NCBI RefSeq assembly: GCF_007859855.1
Contig: NZ_SJPK01000005.1
Coordinates: 382,045-446,044, forward strand
DNA from: Allorhodopirellula solitaria
GTDB lineage: Bacteria; Planctomycetota; Planctomycetia; Pirellulales; Pirellulaceae
DNA length: 64,000 bases
Direction: 5' to 3'
Part shown: one piece after another, positions 27,958 to 35,586 of the stretch
Layout: each line of letters begins with the position of its first letter
How positions within the stretch are numbered: the stretch's first letter is position 1
Position numbers and translations under genes: made by a program
The notes under the pieces: generated by a model
Seen by the model: only the letters and a program-made list of their open reading frames with translations
What the model was told of the DNA's origin: nothing
The model's database searches: none

Positions 27958-27984
27958 CTGAGGTATCGCTAAGAGACACCTCAG
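27958..27984. promoter_or_regulatory. Inverted-repeat operator candidate between nap and cytochrome/NrfD operons
   Basis: CTGAGGTATC (27958-27967), 7-nt spacer, GACACCTCAG (27975-27984): 10-bp arms with one mismatch in the 114-bp divergent promoter region. It is the only strong palindrome there and is placed to control both operons. It does not match the FNR (TTGAT-N4-ATCAA) consensus. Confidence 0.55.
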
Positions 27985-28033
27985 TGTATACATTGTGAGT
28001 CGTCAGCGGAACCTCATTTGGATACAGAATCAT

Positions 28034-28747
28034 ATGCCGCGAATCGCAAATCTGATTTTCGCCGGCGTGGTGTGTTTGATCGCTTCGATGCTGTCGGTGG
28101 CCGTTTGGCAATCTGGCACGGATGCGAATACGCCCCCCGGAGTGGAAGAGTCTGCCCAGTCGTCTGTAGCCCAGTCGTCTGTGGCCCAATCGTCTGTGGC
28201 CCAGTTATCCGATAAAGCGAAAACGACGTATCCCGTCATCGTCCGCAAACCTTCTGGCCCACCGCGTATCGAACTCGCCGGTGCCGATCCGCAAGGTCGA
28301 ACGGGTAGCGTCGCTTGCTCGACGTGTCACAGTGTTCGGGAGCCGAACCTGGAGAATAAAACGGCCGCGACGCTGGATGAGTTCCACCAAGGGATGACGT
28401 TCGATCACGGCGCCATCGCCTGCTATTCTTGCCACGATCCGGGCGGTTCAGATTCGCTGCGGTTGGCCGACGGGACAAAGGTTTCCTACCAAAACGTCAT
28501 GACGCTTTGTTCGCAGTGCCATAGCAAGCAAGCCGAATCATTCGCCCACGGGGCTCATGGCGGCATGAATGGTCACTGGGATTTAAGCCGCGGTCCACAG
28601 ATGAAGAACAACTGCATTGACTGCCATGATCCGCACTCGCCAAGCTATCCCAAGATGATTGTCGGCTTTAAACCCAAGGATCGTTTCAACGAACCGCCTA
28701 CCGATGACCACCACCACGAAGGAGCGGCCTCCCATGACGACCACTGA
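28034..28747 (+). CDS. Tetraheme cytochrome c
   Basis: 237 residues from the ATG at 28034 (the frame opens at 27995, but MPRIANLIFAGVVCLIASML is a proper signal/anchor). Residues ~36-55 hold a SSVAQ repeat encoded by a tandem 15-bp DNA repeat, a flexible linker. Four heme motifs follow: CSTCH, CYSCH, CSQCH, CIDCH. The His-rich tail (DDHHHEGAASHDDH) could coordinate metal. As the first gene of an operon with an FeS protein and NrfD, it probably carries electrons between the quinol-oxidising membrane module and the periplasmic reductase. Confidence 0.85.
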   Translation: MPRIANLIFAGVVCLIASMLSVAVWQSGTDANTPPGVEESAQSSVAQSSVAQSSVAQLSDKAKTTYPVIVRKPSGPPRIELAGADPQGRTGSVACSTCHSVREPNLENKTAATLDEFHQGMTFDHGAIACYSCHDPGGSDSLRLADGTKVSYQNVMTLCSQCHSKQAESFAHGAHGGMNGHWDLSRGPQMKNNCIDCHDPHSPSYPKMIVGFKPKDRFNEPPTDDHHHEGAASHDDH

Positions 28748-29675
28748 ACCGTCGACAAAACGTTCTCTGCCGATCGTCGAAAACTTCGGTCGCCGGGCCG
28801 CTGTGAAAGGTGCGTTCGCGACTTTGGGTGCGGGGGCGTTCGTCGCCGCGATCTCGCCGCTACGCCAAGCGGCCAAAAACTCGTCGGCCGCCGAGTTCAT
28901 GCAGCAGCACTACACTGAGCTGTCGGCGGATCAAAAGGCCGACGTGATCGCTCGCTTGGAGGCCGAAACGAAAGAACAGTACGGTGCGGACGTCACGATC
29001 GCCGATGACCGGCCGATCCCCGGCACCAAATTCGTCTATGCGATCAATCTGAGCGTTTGCAACGGCAACGGCAAATGCGTCGAGGCATGCCACAAGGAAA
29101 ACAATCACGACCGTGATACGAATCAGTCGTACATCCGCGTCATCGAAATGCCTAAGGGCACGATGGACATGGAACAGGGCTCGACGACTTACTCCGGCGC
29201 CGTCCCCAAAGACGACAAGTTCTACCTGCCCGTGCAGTGCCAACAGTGTGACGAGCCGCCGTGTGTGGACGTCTGCCCGGTCAAAGCGACATGGAAGGAA
29301 GAGGACGGCATCGTCGTTGTCGATTACAACTGGTGCATCGGCTGCCGTTATTGCGAAGCGGCATGCCCGTATCACGCCCGGCGATTCAATTGGAAGAAAC
29401 CCGAAGTGCCCGCCGAGGAAATCAATCCCAATCAAAGCTATCTGAGCAACCGCGTTCGCCCGGTCGGCGTGGTCGAAAAATGCACGTACTGCTTGCACCG
29501 AACTCGCCGTGGCAAGTTGCCGGCCTGCCTGGAAGCGTGTCCGACCGGCGCTCGCGTCTTCGGCAATATCCTGGATAAAGATTCCAACATCCGTTGGATC
29601 TTGGAAAACAAACGAGTCTACATCCTCAAAGAAGAACTCGGCACCAAGCCGGCATTTTTCTACTACTTCGATTAG
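28734..29675 (+). CDS. NrfC/DmsB-like four-cluster ferredoxin subunit
   Basis: 313 residues from the ATG at 28734 (GGAG ~13 nt upstream), overlapping the cytochrome gene by 14 nt. An N-terminal NFGRRAAVKGAFATLGAGAFVAA resembles a Tat signal. Cys clusters: CNGNGKCVEACHKEN, CQQCDEPPCVDVCPVKA, CIGCRYCEAACPYHARRFN and CTYCLHRTRRGKLPACLEACPTGA, the standard arrangement of electron-transfer subunits that pair with NrfD/PsrC membrane proteins. It would relay electrons from the NrfD quinol site to the periplasmic cytochrome. Confidence 0.9.
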   Translation: MTTTEPSTKRSLPIVENFGRRAAVKGAFATLGAGAFVAAISPLRQAAKNSSAAEFMQQHYTELSADQKADVIARLEAETKEQYGADVTIADDRPIPGTKFVYAINLSVCNGNGKCVEACHKENNHDRDTNQSYIRVIEMPKGTMDMEQGSTTYSGAVPKDDKFYLPVQCQQCDEPPCVDVCPVKATWKEEDGIVVVDYNWCIGCRYCEAACPYHARRFNWKKPEVPAEEINPNQSYLSNRVRPVGVVEKCTYCLHRTRRGKLPACLEACPTGARVFGNILDKDSNIRWILENKRVYILKEELGTKPAFFYYFD

Positions 29676-29679
29676 ATCC

Positions 29680-30948
29680 ATGAGCAGCATCACCGCATCG
29701 CCGCAGTCCACCGGTCCGCCTGAGGAACACGAGTCGCACGTGACGAGCTATCCAAGGTTCATCGCTCGATCGTTGTGGCTGGCCACCGAGGGTTCGCTCG
29801 CGTTTTACGCCTGGATGACGGTGCTGACCGCATTGTTTTTGGTCGGCGCGAACGCCTGGGCCAACCAAGTCGCTGGCGGCATGATCGGTACCAACATGAC
29901 CGACCACGTTAGCTGGGGGCTCTACATCGCCAATTTCACTTTCATGGTCGGATTGGCGGCCGGCGGAGTGATGATGGTGATTCCGGCGTATCTGTATCAT
30001 GATCGCAAGATGCACGACGTTGTCATCATCGGCGAGTTGCTGGCCATTGCTGCGATCGTCATGTGCTTGCTATTCGTCGTCGCTGACCTCGGCCGACCCG
30101 ATCGGTTCTGGCACATGTTGCCGGGCATCGGCAAATTCAACTGGCCAATCTCGATGCTGACCTGGGATGTGATTGTCCTCAACGGATACTTGATCCTGAA
30201 CCTGCACATCTGCGGCTATTTGCTTTACATGCGGTTCCTCGGTCGCAAACCCAACCCGGTTTGGTACGTGCCGTTCGTGATGCTGTCGATCGTCTGGGCG
30301 ATCTCGATTCACACAGTCACTGCGTTCCTGTACTGCGGCCTGGGCGGACGACCGTTCTGGAATACTGCTTTGCTCGCACCGCGTTTCTTGGCCTCGGCAT
30401 TCGTGTCCGGCCCCGCATTCATTATCGCGGCGATGGTGCTGATCAAAAAACTGACCGGCGTGAGCGGGCTGGACCAGCCGATCGCGACGCTGGCCAGGAT
30501 CGTCCGTGTCACCATCCTGATCAACTTGCTAATGGTCGCATCCGAATTGTTCACCGAGTTTTATACCGGCGGCAGTCACGTTAGCGCGGCGAAGTATTTG
30601 TTCTTCGGTCTGCACGGCAAGACCGCGCTCGTTCCGTGGACATGGACCGCAATCGGACTGAACATCACCGCTGCATTACTATTCCTGTGGCCGGGCCTGC
30701 TCGAGTTGCGCTGGCGACCGCTACTCGTTGCCGCCTGCTGCATGGCCTTCGTGGGTGCGTGGATCGAAAAAGGCATGGGCCTGATCGTCCCCGGCTTCAT
30801 CCCCAGCACGCTGCATGAGGTCGTCGAGTATGTACCCAGCCAACTCGAATGGAAAGTCACCGTCGGCATTTGGGCCTTCGGGCTGATGGTCTTTACCATC
30901 GCAATCAAAACGGCCCTGCCGACGCTAAAGCATCCCGCAGAGCACTGA
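29680..30948 (+). CDS. NrfD/PsrC-family quinol-interacting membrane protein
   Basis: 422 residues from the ATG at 29680, 4 nt after the ferredoxin stop; the longer frame upstream overlaps that gene. About ten membrane helices; typical elements are SWGLYIANFTFMVGLAAGGVM, ADLGRPDRFWHMLPG, LNGYLILNLHICGYLLYMRF and GLHGKTALVPWTWTAIGLN. NrfD-type proteins oxidise menaquinol without heme. Together with the two upstream genes this supplies electrons to the Nap system, replacing NapC or NapGH, neither of which is visible here. Confidence 0.92.
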   Translation: MSSITASPQSTGPPEEHESHVTSYPRFIARSLWLATEGSLAFYAWMTVLTALFLVGANAWANQVAGGMIGTNMTDHVSWGLYIANFTFMVGLAAGGVMMVIPAYLYHDRKMHDVVIIGELLAIAAIVMCLLFVVADLGRPDRFWHMLPGIGKFNWPISMLTWDVIVLNGYLILNLHICGYLLYMRFLGRKPNPVWYVPFVMLSIVWAISIHTVTAFLYCGLGGRPFWNTALLAPRFLASAFVSGPAFIIAAMVLIKKLTGVSGLDQPIATLARIVRVTILINLLMVASELFTEFYTGGSHVSAAKYLFFGLHGKTALVPWTWTAIGLNITAALLFLWPGLLELRWRPLLVAACCMAFVGAWIEKGMGLIVPGFIPSTLHEVVEYVPSQLEWKVTVGIWAFGLMVFTIAIKTALPTLKHPAEH

Positions 30949-31110
30949 GCCGAGCGGCGTGCATGATCCATCAACGCCCGCGGCGTAGGAAAACTTGTGG
31001 GAAATGACCAGGAGGCGACGAGTCCATGATCACAAGCGTCCCCTGCCGTTGGCCGGGTTGTCGATTAATTGATCTAAGACGCGTAAGCGGCCGGGTGGGC
31101 GGCGTTACCC

Positions 31111-31281
31111 GGGGCCTCACGGCCAATGCCATCTACTTTCGACCGCGAAGCGGTCTTGGTAACCCGACGCGTCAGCGAGGATCACTTGTTCGCCACGCAA
31201 AACACCGCATTTTCCTCGCTGACGCGTCGGGTTACCATCGTGAGGATGCCCCGAACGGAGGCAAAATCGATGGCATTGGCC
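31111..31281. repeat. Nested palindromic element, copy A
   Basis: Inner arms of 23 bp are perfect inverted repeats (31158-31180 and 31214-31236, core GGTAACCCGACGCGTCAGCG) around a 33-nt loop ending GCATTTT. Outer arms include GGCCAATGCCATC (31121-31133) and its complement (31269-31281). Copy B of the inner hairpin lies at 35211-35289 in reverse orientation with a conserved loop. The wider stretch 30949-31946 has no gene I can support; it also contains a GTGGG...GAGGCGACGAG motif of the R1/foldback type at ~30996-31024. Confidence 0.7.
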
Positions 31282-31946
31282 TCACGGCCCTCGGCTCACC
31301 ATCGCGGAGCCCACATCGATTAAATCGACAGGCCGGTCAGCCAACGTCAAGCCCGACTCCAAACGCGGAACGTCAGGATTCGCAAACGTCGCACTCGCAG
31401 ATACCAGGCGTGGGCGAGCAATCATGTGGAGACTCCAGCCGAATGGATCATGTCCTCCAATTTTGACTACACGTGCACCTGCATGAGTAAAAAATCGTCC
31501 GGCGAATGGCACTGTGGTAAAATGTCACAAGGCACCGGAACAACGCATCGACCAAACAGCAGAATCCGCGTGATATCGGGACACCAACAGGCCGGGACCG
31601 CAGCCAGTTTCGGTTTGTCTGTGCGAAGTCACCTGGCTGTTCTCGGCTGATCGAGGGCGAGACGGCCCGACCTAGGAGCCAGAGAAATGCACTTGACGCA
31701 GTGAAACTGAGATTGGCCGGGATCGAGAAGGTCGTCTTGGGCCAACTAGCGGTGGCCGCCACGCGATCTCATCTTTCGGGTTCATCCGCAGAATCTGTGG
31801 GTGAAATCGAATCGCTAACCGTGCAGGCACGCCGCGCTCTGCAAATCCCATCAAGGATGTTGGATTTTGAGAGGTCTGAGCTCCTGCGTCCAATGATTTT
31901 GGTTTTCACATGGCATTGCGTTCCAATCGTATTGCCGGGGGAAACG

Positions 31947-32213
31947 GACTGGAGCTCAAATGGCGTGGACACAAGCGATTGCCGCCTGTGAAACATCCTT
32001 CCGTCGAGCTTGTCTCGGGCTTGCCCCGGCGGTCACACGACTTGATTCGCTGATTCCGCCGGGACAAGCCCGGAGCGGAGATCGATCTGGCGAGGGAGTT
32101 TTGCAGGTAGCTCGCAGTTGCCACTCCGCCCGGACAAGCCGGACGGAAGCGAAAACAGATGCCCGTGAAACTCGAGTAAATCTGCTTAAGTCCACGCCGT
32201 TCGACTGGAGCTC
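31947..32213. mobile_element. MITE-like element, copy 2, with 11-bp flanking direct repeat
   Basis: Same element as 11632-11958: TIR TGGCGTGGAC at 31961-31970 and GCTTAAGTCCACGCC at the right end. It is flanked by GACTGGAGCTC at 31947-31957 and 32203-32213. The five variable bases differ from copy 1 (GAGCC versus GACTG) while GAGCTC is shared, so the duplication is probably target-derived with a preferred GAGCTC core. Confidence 0.72.
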
Positions 32214-32519
32214 TGCGGGGACGCGGGCTCTGGAAGGGATAACTCGGTCGATAGCGCGCAGGCGGGGCGGTGAACCCTCGGCGTGATGTTTCTCGCTGAG
32301 GGCTCCTTTTGCCCATTGGACGCAGGAGCCAGAACCTCCCAAAATCCACCACGCTGAGACGAGCAACCCGGGTAAAAAAAACGATGTCACTTTCAAAATC
32401 TGCGGTTTCCATCGCAAATCCCGTGATTCTCGGTGCACAAGGTGATTTCTTTCTTTGTTTCACCCACAGATTCAGCGGGCGAGGCTGTTTTCAAGGCCGA
32501 TTTGAAGCCGAGTGTGAAT

Positions 32520-32760
32520 CAGTACTTCAGAGAAATCATGGAGTTCGATGATATTCGCAAGCGGTTCGATCCTTCACGCATCCAAGTAAACGTAAACAGA
32601 GACGACCCCACGAATCCCGAAACGTTGAACTTGATCCGCTACGCAACCGATCAAGGAATGCTGGTCGAGGTCGATGCGGAGGGAACCGAACAAGATTGGC
32701 GGCAACTGATTCAGGCTGGCGTCCGGATGTTCCATACAAACAAGCCAGCCAGGATGCAGG
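32520..32760 (+). pseudogene. Glycerophosphodiester phosphodiesterase C-terminal fragment
   Basis: The + frame encodes FDDIRKRFDPSRIQVNVNRD then LIRYATDQGMLVEVDAEGTE and WRQLIQAGVRMFHTNKPARM, resembling the last beta/alpha units of a GDPD TIM barrel. There is no catalytic N-terminal half. From ~32760 the frame runs into the antisense of an M28 peptidase gene, so the two genes were joined tail to tail by deletion. The assignment is by pattern only. Confidence 0.5.
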
Positions 32761-33203
32761 CGGCGGGCGTGGTGCTGGCTACCCATTGCATCAACGTTGA
32801 AGTACGGCGGCTCTTCGCAGGCGAACGCGACGTAGCGGGCGGTCCGCTTGCCGGTGTGCTCCCGCAGCAAACGGCTGACTTCCAACAACACCGCCACGGC
32901 GGATGCGTTGTCATCGGCACCCGGAGTTGAGCAAACGGTGTCGTAATGGGCACCCAGCAGCACGATTTCATTGGCACGGTTTGATCCGGGTTGTTCGACG
33001 ATCAAGTTTGTGGCTTCGTCGCCGAGAGCGTCATAGCACTCGCGATCGTTCGTGTACCCCATCTCGGCCCATTGGCCTTCGATGTAGCCGATCGTCGCTT
33101 GAATCGTCTGCGGCTTTTGCAAAGTGCGCGGGCCGATCAACCCCGCAAGTCGATCGACATGCAGACGAAGGTTGCCTTCGATTTCATTGCGGTTCCCAGT
33201 CAT
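32758..33203 (-). pseudogene. M28-family aminopeptidase, C-terminally truncated
   Basis: The N-terminal ~148 residues are good: start MTGNRNEIEGNLRLHVDRLAG, then IVLLGAHYDTVCSTPGADDNASAVAVLLEVSRLL with the zinc ligands H and D, and FACEEPPYF with the catalytic Glu. After MGSQHHARR the sequence is antisense GDPD, so the second half, including the last zinc ligands, is lost. It follows the ADP-ribosylglycohydrolase remnant by 12 bp on the same strand and once formed part of that operon. Confidence 0.75.
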
Positions 33204-33215
33204 CTGTGAATCAGC

Positions 33216-34271
33216 TCATTTGTATGGCGGAGCAAGACGGCGGAAGCCGTGGAAGAGGACGATGAACAAAAACAGCACATTGCGAAACAAGACAGCGATC
33301 GGATTGACGGTGGGTGGCTTGGCTGGACGCTTTTCATGAATTGTGTCGGCTAGTGTTTCGCCAAGTGATCGCATCCAAGAGACGCTGCGTGGGTACTCCC
33401 AAATGCCATCGATCCATGCCCGCGGGATTCCGTCTTCACCGACCCCAGCACCGACGATCCCGCCCACGATTGCTGCGGTCGTATCGGCGTCACCTCCGCA
33501 CCGGATGATCTCCGTGACCGCTTGCCGGTAATCTCTCGGGTGAGACAACCAAGCGTGAATGGCGACCGGGACCGTGTGGTAGGTGTAGCCGCTGACGCCT
33601 TGCGATAACCCCAGCGAATCTGCAAACGACATGGTTGATTCTCCGGCCGCTACACTGTCGACAGACCGGCGCAGCAGCTCGGTCAGTTCGGATCCGTCGC
33701 CGCCCAGGGTATCGACAACATCGGACAGCCACAGGTTCGCAGCTAGCGAATCGTGGCTACGAGAATGTCGGGCGGCGAGTGCCACCGCGATCGCGCCGTA
33801 TTACGCCTTGGGATCGGTGTGCGTTAACCGCGATGAAGAACGTACGAACCGCAGCATCTTAGGAAGATCGTCGATCGCCGCACCGAAGATTGCCGCTCGC
33901 ATTGCCGGACCGTTTCCCGCCGAGAAGACTCCGGCGTTGTTTGGTTTTGCTCCTAACCAGAGTTTGATGCCCGCACGAGCGGTCGCTTTGCCGACGCCGG
34001 CCGGCAAAGCCAGGATCCACCATCGCAGCCGACTCGCGAAACACCGTGCGAAAAGATCCACATCGCCGTTCGCTTCGATTAGCGACCCGGCCACCATGCA
34101 GGTGTGTTCGGTGTCGTCCGAGATCATGCCGCGCCTGAAAAAGAACCGGTAACGATCGGGCGGCCCGAGAAGTCCGGGCGCACGCTGGGACGAAACGCCT
34201 TCGTACGGCAGCCCAAGAGCGTCACCGACGGCGGTGCCCAAGATGCAGCCGATAATCGCGTCGTGGTTCAT
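33216..34271 (-). pseudogene. ADP-ribosylglycohydrolase with in-frame ochre codon
   Basis: Codons 1-156 start [20 protein letters not shown] (family start) and contain [20 protein letters not shown] with the metal-binding D-D-T. TAA at 33801-33803 follows THTDPKA; the same frame continues YGAIAVALAARHSRSHDSLA, then GVSGYTYHTVPVAIHAWL and IIRCGGDADTTAAIVGGIVGA, the second metal site. The family has HTDP-x-A-(E/Q)-x-G-A here, so a GAA-to-TAA change fits. Both metal sites are otherwise intact. These enzymes remove ADP-ribose from proteins or nucleic acids. It overlaps the macro-domain remnant by ATGA. Confidence 0.82.
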
Positions 34272-34490
34272 CTAATTTGCTCCAGAATCAACCGCTGTGC
34301 CTTGTTCAATTCAACACCAGGACGAACCGCTTGGATCATCGCGATGAAGTTCATCCTGAATGGCCGGCCCGACCGCCGAAAGGATCGCTCCATCGACGCC
34401 TCCCGAAAGATTCAACCACGGGTTCGCGGTCGAGATCAAAACATCCGCCGATTTCTTCAGCACGTTTCCGACTTCGATACGAATATGCAT
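34268..34490 (-). pseudogene. Macro-domain protein remnant with internal deletion
   Basis: MHIRIEVGNVLKKSADVLIS then TANPWLNLSGGVDGAILSAV matches the ADP-ribose-binding start of macro domains (N-A-x-x-x-L-x-G-G-V-D-G-A-I). After AIQDELH the frame shifts into a tail IAMIQAVRPGVELNKAQRLI ending at a stop that overlaps the glycohydrolase ATG. The middle ~70-90 residues are missing. The macro-then-glycohydrolase pair suggests an ADP-ribose processing operon that has decayed. Confidence 0.65.
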
Positions 34491-34770
34491 CCACAACTCC
34501 GGGAACATCGAGTAACTCGGAGGCACCGCGTCGACCAGCTTCCTGCCAACGACCTAGGGTTGATGACGCAGGAACAGGCTGAGAACTCTGATTATCAAAA
34601 TGAGTGATTTGGCAGTCTTCATGGATTCAATTCTATGCGACAACGAGAAACGCCTGTGAGGGATTGCTCCGCCACGGGCGTTTGGGTGTGGGATACGCTT
34701 TGAGTTTGTCATTTCGACAGGCAAGATGCCTATCCTACGTTACAGTTCGACGGAGTCGGCTTTGCGGGCT

Positions 34771-35496
34771 TCAGAGTTTCGAGGCGCTCGAAACCGTCGT
34801 GGGGCTCGACGAAGGCGAACAGACGGTCGAAAAGGAGGGCATCTACGACGGACTCGAAATCGACCTCGTCACGCACGATGCTGAAAAATTCTTCACGTTG
34901 ATGCTGAAGCGGAACGGCTATGTACTCGAACAGATCTTCTCGCCGCTGGTCGTCTTCGCAGGCGCCGACCACGAAGAGCTCCAGTCGATTGCAGCGAACT
35001 GCATCACCAAGCACCATGCCCATCACTACCCGGGTTTCGCAGCGACGCAGTGGAAGCTGTTTAGCAAGGAATCGCCGCCCCGGGTCAAGCCACTGTTGTA
35101 CGTCTTCCGCGTCCTGCTAAGCACGTCGAGGGAGTTGTTCTGGCCTATTAGCCGGTGGGCGCTAGCCGAATGGCACTTACTTTGGCCCCTGGAGAGGACA
35201 TAACGAGGTAGGTAACCCGATGCGTTAGCGAGGAAAATGCCGTTCTTTGCGTGGTCAGTAGATCATCCTCACTCACGCGTCGGGTTACCAAGACCGCTTC
35301 GCAAACTAAAGTAAGCGGTATTCGGCGCTAGCCCCGGTTCCTTCAACGCTTCGCGTTCGGCGGTAGCAAACCGGGGCTAACGCCCATCGGCTCATTGAGA
35401 TATGCGGAAAGACTTCCCCAGACGTACTTAACCGGTATCCACCTGATGCGAACCGGTGAGGTCGAAGCCAACATCCTGCGACTCACGAAGGTTTGA
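34771..35496 (+). pseudogene. Nucleotidyltransferase (RlaP/YcgL-like) remnant, interrupted by foldback element
   Basis: The left exon-like part (to 35120) encodes ETVVGLDEGEQTVEKEGIYD, then LEIDLVTHDAEKFFTLMLKR, YVLEQIFSPLVV, KHHAHHYPGFAATQW and PPRVKPLLYVFRVLL; after the 311-bp insertion the frame resumes TGIHLMRTGEVEANILRLTK and stops at 35494-35496. The pattern resembles the RlaP/YcgL-type polymerase-beta-fold nucleotidyltransferases. The N-terminal catalytic G-S and D-x-D motifs are missing (breakpoint near 34770), so the gene is dead irrespective of the insertion. It is divergent from the macro/glycohydrolase genes. Confidence 0.65.
35121..35431. mobile_element. 311-bp palindromic foldback element inserted in a gene
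   Basis: Removing 35121-35431 rejoins CTGCTAA to CCGGTATCC and restores the nucleotidyltransferase frame (LLTGIHLM). TAA is repeated at 35118-35120 and 35429-35431, the putative target duplication. The element holds nested inverted repeats: outer AGCCGGTGGGCGCTAGCC (35150-35167) with 35373-35392; inner arms 35211-35233 and 35267-35289 homologous to the hairpin at 31158-31236; and a right-hand hairpin around AACCGGGGCTAACGC. No ORF, so it is non-autonomous. Between 35497 and 35586 nothing else is seen. Confidence 0.8.
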
Positions 35497-35586
35497 TCAG
35501 CGTGGATTCATCGCAGCTGTTCAGTTCGGCCGACACTGCGTCTCATCGGGTGTGACCGGCGTTCCGCCGGTCACACCCGTATCCGG

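Noticed and set aside
27668..28189. 173-residue version of NapD
   Set aside because: It would cover the divergent promoter and the start of the cytochrome gene; the GTG at 27919 with a good ribosome binding site gives the normal NapD start.
28860..29711. 283-codon minus-strand frame
   Set aside because: Antisense to the ferredoxin subunit; low complexity, no motif.
31141..31240. Possible CRISPR-like or tRNA-like structure
   Set aside because: The repeated units are inverted arms of one hairpin, not spaced direct repeats, and the fold lacks tRNA arms.
31282..31512. 76-codon minus-strand ORF with VPRLESGLTLADRPVDLIDVG
   Set aside because: It has some protein-like character and could be gene debris, but I cannot tie it to a family or find a credible start.
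34648..34683. Hairpin AAACGCCTGTG...CACGGGCGTTT as terminator
   Set aside because: The T-run is only three bases and no adjacent gene ends there; it may be another dispersed repeat.
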